A stretch of 64,000 nt of DNA from Sphagnum magellanicum (GCA_021904315.1 CM038907.1:28961223-29025222); one strand, 5' to 3'; counted from the stretch's first letter, positions 36,754 to 50,289 are shown. Notes: generated from the sequence alone by a model not told the origin. Program-made: numbers and translations.

Positions 36754-39700
36754 GAGAGAGAGAACCCTTCATGTTGATCTGGTGCTGAAAGGATTTGGGT
36801 TTGTCTCATCAGGTTACAATTTTTGTTCAAAATACAGTTTTTGATTGATGTATTCTTTGGAGTGCTACTGCCATTTGCAAGTTTTGCAGTAACCCACTCC
36901 CCTCTACGAAACATTAGGTCTAGGATGGATGCTTTTGGACATGGGATAGCACATGAGTTTCCTACTCTCCATTTGTGCTGTATAAGAAACCAGTTTGAGA
37001 ATCTGCAAAATATGTGCAGACCTGAGGGACTATTATCTCGTAGTTTCTCATTCACATCCTAGTTGTTAGAGCATGCTGGCAAATGTAAATTATCCCTGGT
37101 TGACTCAATTGAGTCTGGACTTCAGCACAGTAGTTGGAGGTTCTATTGCCTCAAGGCAGGAACAATGGGTGGTTTTAGAGTGGTGACCAAAGACTATGGT
37201 AGAAAACCGTGTTCTCAAAGGAGATGTAAATGAATTTCCTTTGCTCAAAAGCAAGTTTACTTATGATCCTGGCAATTGAATTCAGAATTCCACAAATTGA
37301 AATTACCTGAAGAAATTTGCTGCTGTAATCTAGTGAATGTACTAATGTGTGTCTGCCTTTTGATGGAGGTCAGTGGATACTAGTTGTGCTTCATCTGTTG
37401 GGATTTCCACCTGCTGAAGATCATCTGTATGGACATTTTTGCTACTTTCTTGCATGTGGAAATACTCTGAAGGTGAGGAAGTTTGACAGCAGGTGTGTAC
37501 TTCCCAATTTCTTCGTGTGATTCATTTGTTGTGTTTCATAACAGCAACATGTGTTTGGTCGATTGTATCATGAAGCCCTATTTTTATGTTTCTGATATTT
37601 TAGTTGGACTTCAAGTTCTTCAAGTGAGACCTAGTACACCAAGTATTGGCCATTTTTGTTTGACAATTCATGGAATTAGTTTCCCGAGATCATAATTGCC
37701 ATATTTTGGAATATGTTAACAAATTTGTGCGATATTATTATGTACCTCCATGAAGAAAAAATCCTTCATGATGGTGCACATGGATTCTTCAAAGAATGAT
37801 GTATGTTGATATGTTTTTGTCTTGCTTGAATTTCATCACTAATGTCCAACCTTAAATTCTCTTTGATTCCATTTTGTGGGATGTTTATTATACCCAAAAC
37901 CCTAAATTGAGCATACAATCACATGATGCATTCAGCAACATTCGAAGCTTTTTTTGTTCACCAAATCATTAGGCCTTTGAGTCACATGTAAGCTCATACT
38001 AAGGTATATATCCTACATTGATTTTATCATATAGTTAAGAAATAATCCATGGATGAATTCATCTATCAATGTTCATTTCATCCATAATAGGTCGCCTTGA
38101 CACATTTTTAAGAAGATATTTGGACAATGGGCCTTAAGGCAAGTTCCATGTAAATATTTCTCCCATATGCATACATTTGTACAATGCACATTGCTAATTT
38201 TTAATTTGACTAATGTGAGCTTGAAGTATGACCTAGATTTTGCCTTATTTATGCCTTCAAATACTAGATTCTGAATTAGAAGTTTGTAATAAATTACATG
38301 ATTATATTCTCATAGAAATTATAATGAGAGTACAATCCTACAACATCTTTGGCCATGCCTTATTTCTAGGTTTTGCCTTATTTCTCATGCTAAATTTTGA
38401 TTTAGGCATAAGCTTTTCCACCCTTTGATATGTTCAAAGTTTTCAAGCCCCATGATAAATGGACATGTCTTCAAAGTGTACATAAAATACACACACATAT
38501 TCTCAATATTTATATGGTTTAAGTTTCTATGGATTTTCGCAAGAGAAATATATCACCCCAAATGTGACTTTTGGAGAAGTCACACCATCATGAACACAAA
38601 GAATGCCATATTTTTAAGTTGGTTTTTAATATTCTCTTATGCATGCAACAACTCTCTATTCAATGTATGTGTGTGTGTACTCTAAAGCATTTTATATGTA
38701 TGGTTTCACATATTTTGTTACTTTTTGTGGAAAGGTTGAAGATTCAAGGAACAACACTTGACAAATCCCTTATCACCCTATTGTGAGACCCACATGGGCG
38801 ATGTCTTGTCTTTGTTTCCTTCAACAAAGTGGGCACATGAATATTCAAAAGTATGCCATACAAGCATCTTTTTAGTCACAAACATAAACCCCAAAAAATA
38901 AAAGTAAAAATAATATAAACCATATCTATATATATAATACAATGCAAATTCACTTTACACTTTCTATTTCAATATTTAATTTCTTTTTGTTTTTATCTTT
39001 TTGTCGGCAATGAAGGATGAAGAAATATGAGACATGAGTGTATTAATACAACAATATTAATGTACTAGTTGGCACTATACTCCCCCCCCTCTCCCCCCAC
39101 AACATGATTGATTTCACACACATGAATCCCCATACTTTTCTTTTGGTTTAGGGTTGGTTGATATGGGTGGTAGGTTGGTAACCTTTAAGTGTGAACTCTA
39201 TAAAATGGAGGGGTTGGTTATAGTGCTAACTAGTATAGATTTTGGAAATGTCTAGGTTTGACTAGACCAAAATTTAGTTTCATCTAATTTTTTGCTTGAT
39301 GGTCAAATGTCAAATTTTTGAACCCCTTGTTGCATCCAACATTTGCTCAATATTGTAACACCTTAATGGATTTGTTTGATAATTAAATTACAAATTCAAA
39401 ATTCATTTTTTTGATAAATTTATTGCTTGATGTGTCGAAATTTCAAATTTTCAAACTATAAAATGTAAAAATAAAAATTTGAAAACCTAAAGGTTATAGA
39501 CCTTGATGAGTAGCATGTTCTTCATTTTTTTTCTTTTCCATCTTCACAATTTTTCACCCTTTGTTTGACTGATAATATGAGCTCAAACTTTGGTGGAGAA
39601 TGGGATATTGTGAGTGTAAATGCTTGACGGAATTAGTGAATGAATGTCAAAATCTAACACAACGTTGCGCAAAAATATATATTTCATTGAAAATCATTAC

Positions 39701-42047
39701 TTAAAGCTCTCATCCATTGTCAACAATACAAATCCTGCACACATTCTAGTGCAATTTCATTGCATTTTGAAATATAGAACGATCAAATTGAAGCATGACA
39801 AATAAGAATTAATAAATATGAAGGCAAATACAAATATGAATCAAGAAATGTAACAGAATTAATAAATATGTATCAAAATGGATGAAAAATGATTCACATC
39901 CTCATTCATACCAAATACTAAATATTTTTAATTTCAATTTCTTTTTTTGAAAATTATTATAAAATATGCCAAATTTCATTTTCAATAAATGAATTCATGA
40001 TTCAACACCCTTGTGCCAAATCCAATAAGGTACTACAATATTCAAAAGGAAAAAAAAATGTTTTTGGGAACCCATTACATAATACTTTTTCTTGTTAGTC
40101 AAAAGGTTTTTAAAAAAATCCATTACATCTCATTTTTTCCTTATTACTCAAAAGACAAGTTTTCCTTTATAACCCATTTGCATGAAAATTGCCTTTGATG
40201 CATGTAAAACACATCACAATGTCATTCATCAAGATTTAAGCCTATTATTGTATTAAGGTGCCTTTTTGCTCTTTGCAATTGGACGATGATGATCATATTT
40301 CCGATGCATATGGTCACTTTCTTTCCCTTGTACAAATAAGAACTTAGAACCCTAGAAGTGCCGGTGTATTTAGGCTTTTTGGTGGTGAGCTTAAAAAGTT
40401 CACTACAACTTTTGGAATACTCATGTGCACACTTTTCCCCTTTTGCAAAAGTTTTTAAAACTATGAACTTCACTCACATGTGTATAATCGAGCGAAGTTC
40501 TTCACCATAATTCCAATACAATTTTTGGAGCATTTGGAAAGCACTATCAACTGGGGGGGAGTGTTGATAGTTCGTACCTTATGCATGCAAGCGATGTACT
40601 TTGCATGGAAACAGTTGAGATTAGATCTTTGAGTAGCCCCCACAAGATAATTGCACTTGCAAAAAGAAGCATTGAAATTTGAGACGCGATTCTAGTGTAT
40701 CTATTGTTAATTTTATTATTTAATTCGTTGTGGGCCATCTCTCAATGGTGTTTTTAATCCCCCTCCCCCAATGAGCCATTTTGATTGGTGCATCACAACC
40801 AAAAAAAAAACTATTAGAACATTCGACATTCCCAAAATAAGATCGTGGTAGAATTTCCCCTTTGCCCACATTTGCAAGTTGCCACAATTTTTAACTTTGG
40901 GCAAAATAAAAATTAAGTTAATGGGATACGTTCATGGTGATGGGTGCATGATGCATTGCCAAGGAAAGAGGAGGAGGAAAAGCAATGTTGTGTACATACC
41001 TATGACTCATGTTTGGAACTTTTTTTTGCTGAATATTTATTTATTTATTTTAGAAAATGAGATTAAGGCAAGTTTTTTATTTAATTTTTCTGAACTTCAA
41101 CATATGAAGAACAAGTATGTAAAATACACCTTTTTATGTGTGTGTTTTTGTAATAATAATCCAACAATTGCCACCTCTCCCCCCCAAAGGAAATAAAATG
41201 GGCCTCTTGGCTACTTGCTACCTTGTTTCATTAGCTATCAAGAATTGTTTTTTTAAAGCAATGTTCATCACCTTCACTAATAGGTACCTGACTCCATGAG
41301 CATGGGTACTCGGTTTAGGGTTTAGGGTCTATAGCTTTTTGCAAATTCACATGTGCATTGGACTTTGCAAAACTTTGCTCGAAAACTTCATGACATCATT
41401 TTGTCCATAGTTTGCACCACATTTTTTTTATGTTTGCACATTTATCTTGGTAAACACATTTTGTGCGAAATAAGTGTGAAATTAATTTTTTCGTTCCTTC
41501 CAAACAAAACAACATACGGATTACAAAGGCTTTCACAACAAGAGGGACTCGAGTTAGCATGAGAGTTTCCTTCCCCTAAAACCAAAGAAAATAAATAAAT
41601 ATGTGTATAGTCCTCTAAGATGTTTCGATTTTTACAAGAAGAAACAAGAAGAACCTTTACTCCAAGTGAAATCCCACAACAAAAATGCTCCATTTTTTTG
41701 ATGAAAAACTATGCCAAAAAAATTATTGCAAAAGAACCAACATGGATTTGCTGATGAAAACACCACCTAACCTATCGACCTCTATATTCCAAAGCCAACA
41801 ACACCCACCCGTATAACTTATTCTTGATATTAAAAAAAAAACCGTCCATTTTTATTGCAACCAAAACTGCCATGCATCAGAAAATGGGTCATAGTCTAAT
41901 TTGTTCCAAGAAAAAAATTACAAAAACACCATGGATTGGATTCATTTTATAAAAACACCCGTTTACTCAAGTTAACTCCTCAGAAAAATTCAAGGTTGCC
42001 ATTCTAACAATCCGATTGGCCATATAGAGTTGTTTTTTCATCCCTAA
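36754..42047. other. Intergenic spacer between WSS1A and EIN2
   Basis: The first 300-900 bases are probably the WSS1A 3' end. The rest is AT-rich with no supportable gene on either strand. A G-run followed by TGTTGATAG at 40551-40567 looks like the junction before a right LTR, but no partner LTR was found. Confidence 0.35.
41312..41328 (+). promoter_or_regulatory. Telo-box (two TTTAGGG units)
   Basis: GGTTTAGGGTTTAGGGT in intergenic DNA. It may be regulatory or a trace of double-strand break repair. Confidence 0.4.
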
Positions 42048-42425
42048 GAGCATCCCCAGCGGTGCTTAGTATGTGACCCTGCACAGTACAACTTGATGAA
42101 AAGTCAAAGCATGCCAGTTTGGCTCAGGAACATGGTTTTAGCCCACAACTTCTTTGGACAGTTTGCTGAAGCTGACAAAAGGCGCAACAAAAGCTGTGCA
42201 CCTGCTAGAAAAGAGTGTAATAAATATGATCTGACTGCTACTCCCTGTTTCTGATTGGCCAATTCATAATGACTGGTCCACGTGGTGTGCTATCAGTAGT
42301 CTCTAACCTATGTGCAGACCTAGTTTCAGTGTTATGGGTGGGGTTGCAAAACAATAAATAAATAACTACACTTGGATGTGAGAAGTTACATACATAGTCA
42401 GGAGTCAGCACACCTGGGGATGCTC
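42048..42425. mobile_element. Tourist-like (PIF/Harbinger) MITE
   Basis: A 378-bp element with terminal inverted repeats GAGCATCCCCAG (left) and CTGGGGATGCTC (right), and a further inner match at GTGCT. It is flanked by TAA on both sides (42045-42047 and 42426-42428), the three-base duplication used by PIF/Harbinger elements. There is no coding capacity. It lies about 1.3 kb upstream of the EIN2 start. Confidence 0.75.
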
Positions 42426-42428
42426 TAA

Positions 42429-43741
42429 GACACAAGCCTGCATTTACACACTCCCTGTATTTTTGGGTATTTTCTACACTAATCTTACGACCCTTGTCTG
42501 GATACAGACAGGGTTTTAGAAAGAAAAGAAGATCTGAACAACAACAACAACAACTACCTACCCAAGTTCCCAACACTCAAAAAAAAGGTGAGAATCAATG
42601 TCAGGAAAGCCTGACTGTACTTGTTGAGATCAACAGCACTACACAATTGGATTTATATCATATTATATCAGTTGATCATCATGGTACCTGCTGTGTTGCT
42701 TTTGCAAGTGGGACTTTGGGATTCAAGCTTTTTTTGTAGCTTACACAACTTGCTCGTAAGATTTGTGTTGTACCCAACAACAGAAGAAAGATCAGTATTT
42801 TATTGTTGTTGTTGTTGTTGTTGCTTCTGGTTCTTTTTTGTTTTTTGAAAAAAAATTCATCAAAATCCCTCTGCATGAGCAGATGATACCAGAACCCATT
42901 TCCAAAGAAAAACCCAAACCTCCTTTGCTGCCAGTCTAGTGTCCAGTCTCCTGCAGTTGATTTTTCAGACACTTTTTGTTGCTGTTGTTGCATTTCTTGT
43001 TGTTGTTTGTTTGGTGTTGTTGGTGGGTAGTTGAAGTTGTTGGTGGTAGTTGGAGGTGTTGTCCGTGGAGTTTTTTTTTCGTTTTTTGCTTTCTTTGTGT
43101 TGTGTTTGTTTTTGGGATTTTGCATGATCAAAGCACTAATATAGTTCATGTTCTGTGTGTATCAAGATGGAGGAATCCTTATGTGTGATGATGCTGATGA
43201 ACATGCTGCTTTGCAGTATCTTTGTAGTGGAGTGAGGGGAATTCTTGCTCACATGCAGTTGAGGAACTGGGTGTGGTAGATGGCTGAGAAGTCAGATGGT
43301 TGATTTCTTTCGTGGATTACCTCAATAGCCATCAAAGCTTATTAAGTCTCAGCAGCAGCTCCTCCTCCTCTCAGCAGCAGTAGCAGCTTCTTATCCTGTT
43401 GTTGCAAAGAGTAGTAGGAATCACCACTGATACAGGGTTTTCTTCTCAGCTTCTTTTTTATCACTAGCAGGAAATTCTTCGTCTCTTTGCAGAGCTGTTG
43501 TTCCAGTCATGGGCATGAGGAATTGGTTGAGAAAATTAGTCTAGTCTGTGACCACAGGAAGAAGGCAGGTATGTGGATTTCTTTTTAGGATTCAAGGTTC
43601 AGGGTGAATGTTGTTGTTGCTTTTTCTTTCGCCTGGATTTTTTTGGCCAGATTTTTTGCATTCCTGAGCTCTGAAGAGCATTTGTGAAGAAGTGAGTGGG
43701 TGGGTGGTGACCTAGTTTAGTTGCTGGTAAAAGGATTGAAA
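42429..43741 (+). promoter_or_regulatory. EIN2 promoter and long 5' leader
   Basis: T/G-rich plus strand with (GTT)n runs at 42804-42823 and in 42976-43060, and CAGCAGCAG runs near 43350. Several upstream ATGs occur. A donor-like CAG|GTATGTGG near 43570 and an acceptor-like TTTTTTTGGCCAG near 43650 allow a leader intron. EIN2 genes of other plants have 5' leader introns, so a spliced leader is plausible but not shown. Confidence 0.35.
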
Positions 43742-46700
43742 ATGGTGGAGCCAAGAGCAAGAGGAGAGATAGGAAGAAGCACGGACAGTTCCAGCTCGAT
43801 GGTGAAATATATGTCTCGTCCTCTACTTTTGGTTGCCTTAGGGTACATGGATCCAGGCAATTGGGCAACTGCAATCGAAGGTGGTTCCAGGTTTGGCTTT
43901 GAGCTGTTGTGGGTGGTGGTGGTCTCCAATGCCTTGGCACTGCTTTTCCAGACTCTTGCCACTCGCCTCGAATTGGTCACTGGAAAACATTTGGCCCAGG
44001 TCTCGATGATGATCTTCTTTGCGACCCCCAATTTCCCTTTTGGCTCCTTTTTGCATTGCTGCACTTTTTTTTCGAGGTTTTGTACTTGAAACATGTGAAG
44101 ATTCAAGACCTGTTGGTGTATACATGACAAATGAATTGACATGAGAGTTGAACACTGCACATCTTTGTTTGTCATCACATACCACATCTCTTTGTTGTTG
44201 ATCACAGAACACATACCACATCTTTGTTCACATCTTTGCTCTTGATCACAAAGCACATCTTTTGTTCTTGATCAATCTGAATTTTGCTTGGTTGGATTTG
44301 CACTTTGCCTGGTGTGCAGATCTGCAGGGATGATTACCCACAACTAGTCTGCACCATTCTGTGGGTGCTGTGTGAGATATCTATTCTCACCCTTGAATTG
44401 ACAATGGTATTGTCTCTATCTTCTTATAATTTATTTTGCATTGAGTCCATCTACTGTGCTGAAAATGGTGAAGGAAGAAGAAGCTCAAGAATACAGTTGG
44501 TCACTGCAGTAATTCACTGTTTCCATCAGTGGAAAATGCAAACAAAGAACCATGTGAACATGTGATGTAGCATCAGAAGATCCAATGGAATTTTGACAAA
44601 GCTAAAGCTCCATGGTGCTGTGGATTTTTACAGGTTCTTGGGAGCACAATTGGCTTGAACTTGCTCTTGGGAATGCCAATACTTCCGGGTGTGTTTTTGT
44701 TGGTGTTTGATACACTGTTTTTCCAACTGGTGGTATCTCTTCTGGTAAAAAAAATGGAATCCTCCTTAACTCCACATGTTGAATTCATGTGCAAATCTTT
44801 CTCTTGTTTAGGGTTTAGGGTTTAGGGTTCATGTCTGTAGTTAGACCTAGAGCACCATGAACTTTTTCTCTTGACATTGGGTCATTCAAGTGGGTCAGTG
44901 TGATGCGTTGGTTACAGTAGCAGCTCTGTTCCAATGTTTCTAAATTCTGGGTACCTTCCAGGGAGTGCAAAGTGCAGAGTTTTTGACACGAACTATCGTA
45001 GGCGTGATTGTCATATGCTTTGTGTTGGACGCACTTCTTCTCAGCCAACCAACTGCAAGGACACTTGCTGTTGGAATGTGGCCAACAATTCGTGGAGAAA
45101 CTCTTTACACTGCAATGGCATTGGTTGGCGCTAATGCTATGCCTCACACATTCTATTGCCACTCACCACTTGCCAAGGTATGTTATTGTCATGAGAATCA
45201 GGTGTAAATTGTAGTGTTACAACAAACTTCAGCACAGAAGCGGCCTTCGGAGTTGCCTTCAAGTGCATTCAGCCTTCAAACATTGGCACTGTGAGCTCTA
45301 ATATATGTGGCTTAGTCCTGTTGGAACTGAATCGGTGTTGGCAATTCTATTCACATTCTGGTGGTGGGACCTGCAGAGGCAAATCACAGGTGGAGGACGA
45401 CTGTCAGTGGAAACTCTGTGTGAAAATAGTATGCGGGAGACAATTGGAGCTTTCGGGTTGGCATTGGTGGCAAATGTGGCATTGTTAATTGTCACAGCAA
45501 CCAGTTTCTACAATGCAGGATTGGTGGTCATCAGACTCCAGGATGCCCATGCGCTCATGGAGCAGGTAACACACTTGAAAGAAGCCCCCCAAAGTTGGTG
45601 TTTTGTTGAAGAGGTCACTGTAGACAGGTAATTTGGATACGGCTTGAAGATTGGAGATCATGTAAGTGGGAAACTTTTCTCAGAGTATCTAGATGGGCTT
45701 GATTGCAGGTCTTCAGCAACTCCATTGCGCCAGCAGTTTTTGGGCTGACAATGCTTTGTGCGGGACAGTTGTCGATGGACAATGATGGGTCCTTGGCAGG
45801 ACAGGCAGCCTTAGAGGGTTTTCTAGAGACTAGGAGCATGCACCCATGGATCCACCAAACGGCAATGAAGGGGACTGCAATCAGTCTGACTGCTTTCTGT
45901 GCTTGGCATTATGGAGATGAAGGTCTATACCAACTGCTGGTATTTGCTCAGGTGATTTTAGCCCTGCTGATTCCCTTCACAGCGATTCCCCTTATCAAAG
46001 CATCTGTTTCAGAGGCTCGCATGGGTCCCTTCAGGACGTCTCTGCTGGTTGAAGGCGTGGCATGGGTCTCTCTCGGCATGGTTGTTGCTGCAAATATCTG
46101 GCTGGTTTTTGGTTTGGTGTTTCAAGAAATCGATGAGTTTGCAGCTTTTTCTGCACATGTGGAACAACTTCTGGGGACTGAGAACTCATTTGGCAGTTAT
46201 GGAAGTCAGACAATCAATGCATTTGTCTTTGCTTTGGCACTTGTGGGCATTGGTCTTTGTATTGGATTCTTGGTTTGGTTGGTTGTCACACCTCTGCAGA
46301 TTGACAGGATCGCAATGGAGAGGAAATGGGTTGAAGCATATGAACGGTTTGAGAGGAATGAGGTTGCTCGGGAGCTCCCAGTAGGAGGAGGAGCATCATC
46401 ATCGACAAAAAACTCTGACCTGGTGATTCATGCTCCTATATTCATGGGTGAATTCTCCAGAAAACGTGGCATGAAGCAAACAAGGGATTCATATGCTTGG
46501 AAAGCACCATCAATGCAGACATCTCAAATCAACCTTCCTGAAAGTGGTAGCTCCAAAATTCATGAGCTTATGCAATGGCCGGATGTTTCCCAAGTGTTTG
46601 GACAAGTTTTTACAGAGCTTGACTTGGGCATGAAGAAGGCACCAGATCATCAAAGGGTCATCCCTCCTGAAATCATCAGATCTTTCAAGGACTCAAAACC

Positions 46701-49700
46701 TGCTACAGAGGAGGAACCCAAAATTGAGTCCCTGGATAAAACCAAACAAAACATTCTTAGCAAGGTAATTGTGGAAACCACACAGGACATGTCAAGAAGA
46801 TATGGTGAAAGTTCAGGCTCCCTACAAGATTCAGCTGAGATTTTCCATGTCCAGGAAATAGTTCCGCAGAACCTTGTCTGTGCAGATTCATTTGGCAGCA
46901 GTATATCCGCCAGTGTTGTTCAAGATGAGATCTTGGCAGGAATTGATTACTCAGAGGATACCATAGCAGCTCTCCCTGAACCAGAATCGCAGGTCTTGAT
47001 AGAGGCAGAACTGGAAAGGTTAGTAACCTCTTCAAGCTCCTTCTCTGGTGATGAAAATCCTGAATGTGCAGCAGATTCACCAGCTGACATGACAACATCA
47101 GCAGCAACCACAAAGACAGTGGTGGCAATACCAGCCAGTGCTGGGCAGACTGAGGATGTTGATGATGATGTTGTTCGCAGTGCAGACAATTGTTGGGAGT
47201 CCAAAGGCTTGAAAAAAGCACAGACAGAGGTGGATGCTGAGCTACTAGAGAAAGATGATGATGAAGAAGAGGCTGATGGGTGGGATAGTAATCCTGAAGG
47301 CTTGGTGCAGGTGGATCATACAATGGTCACAGGAGAAGGAGATTTTGGAGCCAGTTCCATGAGTTCTCTTACATATGAGGGTCCAAATTCGATCACAAGT
47401 GTGGAAAGTATTCCTCATATTACTGAGAGCATTGAAGGAATTGTCTGCATAAGTGGAAGTGGTAGTCTCTCTCGGATTTCAGGGCTTGGACGTGCTGCTC
47501 GCCGACAGTTTGCAGTCATTCTTGATGAGTTTTGGAGCCGATTGTTCGACTTGCATGGACAGCCCATCAAATGGCAACCCAATGCAGCCAGCAGCAGGAT
47601 GTCAGGTGATCATGTAGCACGAGGAGCACGAGGAGCTATCCAGCAACAGATTGATCACAGTTCACCATCAGTGCAATCAAGCTCTATCGAGAGCTTTAGC
47701 AAGGAGAATAAACACAACTTGCTCTTGAAATCAAAATGGGGCCTACTGAGAAAGGGAAGTCTTGGTGATCAAGTGGGCCAGATGGATACCTACATGAGAG
47801 AACACTCTCATGCAGCAGCTTCTGCTTCCTCATCCTTTCTAGGACATCCACATGAATACTCTGGCAGGCCAGAGAATCTCTCTCCATATGCCATTGGACA
47901 GCAATACTCAAGCTTGTATTTTCCTTTTGATTCAGAAGAAACTGATAAACAACATACCACAGAACGAGGTCCTCAATCTCGATCATTTGTAACTCGCAGT
48001 GCTGCTACAATCCCTGCTACTACACACTTGGGCATGCAGGCATTTGGGTCATCACATGTGCTCTCAGGTGCCCAAGCTCTTCCACAGCGGACTCTTGGGG
48101 TTGGGGTTGAAAGAGAGAACAAGAACTACCTGTTGAATCTTGAAGATGGATATGGGAGACTGGCAGATTCAGGTCCTAGATCATGGGACACTTTGCTGGA
48201 AAGTGCAGCTCTTGGCCCTTTAGTATACCGAGCGACAGGAGAGCTGGACATACCAATTGTGTTCAATCATCCTGCTGTTGTAAGAGGCAGAATGGGATCT
48301 GGTGAGTCTAGTGCACCTCCTCTGTCTTTTGATCAAATCTCTCCCTCTCAATCTCACAGAGACGGGTTTTCAATTCAGTCCAGACAAGTGGAAAATCATT
48401 CCTTATGGTCAAGACAACCCTCAGAGCAGCTCTTTGGTGGTGCTCTTGATGCAGTTTCCAGCAGCACGAGGGGTGGTAGTCTAGCCTCAACTCAGAATGG
48501 GAAAATGAGTCAGTTCAAAGCAGCAGTGGGTGCAGATGGCATCACTGACAGTTCAGCTAAGGGAGTGGATCTTGAGCTGGAAGTGATGGAAAGTCTCCAT
48601 TTGTGTCTTGGCAAGCTTCTGCAGTTGGAGGGTTCAGAGTGGCTTTTCCGAGGAGACAACGGGTCAGACGAAGATCTAATCGCTGCTGTGGCAGCTGCAG
48701 AAAAGTTGAGTTGGGAAGCAACAGATGCATCCCATAATCATCAGTATGGCATTCCTGGCAAGCAGTGGATAGTCCTCCATAACCGTCCTGTGCAATCGCC
48801 ACTTCTTGTGACTAGCAATAATGAGTCACCTGGAAGGATTTCACGTTGTGGTGGTGATTTTTGCATATGGGGAAGAGGAGGCTTACTCATTAGCTTTGGA
48901 GTATGGTGTATGCATCGATTGTTGGAGTTGTCTCTCATGGAAAGCCGGCCTGAGCTTTGGGGAAAATACACATATGTATTGAACCGTCTTCAGGTAGTTG
49001 TTGTCACCTTTTGTACCACCTGATTTGAGTTCCATGCTTTTTTCTTTTCCATGTAGCTAGCTGATGGACAAACTCAGCAGGCATATGACCAATACTAGTA
49101 ATATCAGAGTAGGAGCACCAAATCATGCTTTTGCCTGAGCACCCCACTTGAACCTTGTGTTCTGTGTTGCACATCTTGAAGCTTATGGACCGTGTCTGGT
49201 TACCAGGGCATTTTGGAGCCAGCATTTTCAAACTCACACAGAGCACCTCCACCATCACTGTGTGGCTGTTTGTTGGAGCGAGGATCACTAGAGAATCTTG
49301 GTAAACAAGTACTGGGCATGACTCAACAACAGAGAATTTTCCGGAACGCTGTGAATGCAGATCCTTCTGATTGCAGTTCTTCAACAGGAGGAGGCACAAT
49401 GAGCGATGCTTACCCCTGTGACCCTTGGGCAGCTCATGATTCAACTAAAAGCTTGAAAGCAAATGGGGCCAATCATGCCACTATCTTCTTGGAAATGATC
49501 AAGGAAGTTGAGGCAGCTGTCGGAATTCGAAAGGGTCGTACAGGAACTGCTGCAGGAGATGTCGCCTTCCCAAAAGGCAAAGAAAATCTGGTGTCTGTTT
49601 TGAAGCGGTATAAGAGACGCTTGGCTAACAAAAGCTCCAATTCTCTTGTTGTTGGCAGCAGAGGGGAAACTGGAGGTGGACAGAGAGCCAGTGGATATGC

Positions 49701-49704
49701 CTAA
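43742..49704 (+). CDS. EIN2: EIN2 ethylene-signalling membrane protein (seven exons)
   Basis: Exons 43742-43999, 44320-44406, 44634-44744, 44962-45177, 45377-45565, 45709-48993 and 49207-49704 (all phase 0, GT-AG) encode about 1547 residues; Arabidopsis EIN2 has 1294. EIN2 sits in the ER membrane, is phosphorylated by CTR1, and on ethylene its cleaved C-terminal part moves to the nucleus and P-bodies. The N-terminal NRAMP-like domain (about 28-510) carries GYMDPGNW (37-40 = DPGN), LVTGKHLAQ and [10 protein letters not shown] (Ala209, Met212). The large exon 6 has an acidic Ser-rich linker, then [15 protein letters not shown] (around 873, the CTR1-target region), [12 protein letters not shown] and LEGSEWLF. 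The C-terminus has [39 protein letters not shown] and the nuclear signal [11 protein letters not shown] (1514-1524). An in-frame ATG at 43721 is an alternative start. Confidence 0.95.
44806..44829 (+). repeat. Interstitial telomere-type repeat in EIN2 intron 3
   Basis: Three tandem TTTAGGG units within intron 3 (44745-44961), on the transcribed strand. Confidence 0.8.
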
Positions 49705-50289
49705 AACCCCTTATTTTTGCAGTGAATATTCCTACATGTGGTGCTCTCAGCCCACTCCAAAATGGCTACTGATCACTGCCTAAGCTCAGTGAGTCCCCCA
49801 AGGTTGGGGCCAAATGGCAGAGGGATCCAAAGTACAAGCAGGCAGATAAGTCTTTCTTCAGATCCGTGTTTCTTCTTGGATTCTTTGATGATGTATTATC
49901 AACTGTTGATCGTGCCAGTAGTCCATTTTCCAATGCTACGGATTTTAACAGAATGCAGATTCTCTGGGAGAAACTGCAAGGTTCTAGAGTACTTTAGATG
50001 CATGATCAGTTTCTCATTGATCTATCCAGAAGTGCGCATATATCAGAATTTGGGGTTTAGGGTTAAGTGTTTAAGGGTTTAGGGGTTTAGGGTTTTTCAG
50101 AATTTATACATACCCTTTTTGTCTGATCTGGGATGTCTTCCAGTTTCTTTAAAGCCTTCATTCTTTGGAATGAGGTGACTCTGGAAGTGTCTCGTGAAGT
50201 TGTCACAAGTTTTCGCCCACTAGAGACCCTTTCCCTCTGCACCTTTCCTTCTGCAATCACTTATGGTTCTTGCAGCTCCTGACTGGGTT
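49705..50289 (+). other. EIN2 3' region
   Basis: Probable 3' UTR and downstream DNA. A degenerate run of GGTTTAGGG-type units lies at 50052-50095. I see no gene here. Confidence 0.4.
50052..50095 (+). repeat. Degenerate telomere-type repeat downstream of EIN2
   Basis: Four to five imperfect TTTAGGG-like units (GGGTTTAGGGTTAAG, then AAGGGTTTAGGGGTTTAGGG), more diverged than the intron copy. Confidence 0.75.

Noticed and set aside
40551-40740. Possible solo LTR starting TGTTGATAG after a G-run
   Set aside because: No matching second LTR, target duplication or internal element sequence found nearby.
42679-43149. Asn/Gln-rich minus-strand frame
   Set aside because: Produced by the (GTT)n and GTTGTT-rich leader of EIN2 read backwards.
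44733-44744. Shorter EIN2 exon 3 ending at 44732 (GTATCT donor)
   Set aside because: Also in frame, but the longer form ending at 44744 (GTAAAA donor) keeps the VVSLL residues that align with EIN2 between the two membrane segments.
46757-47323. Minus-strand frame of 188 codons within EIN2 exon 6
   Set aside because: Shadow of the Ser/Thr-rich and acidic EIN2 linker; the composition is unnatural (His/Leu/Pro-rich).
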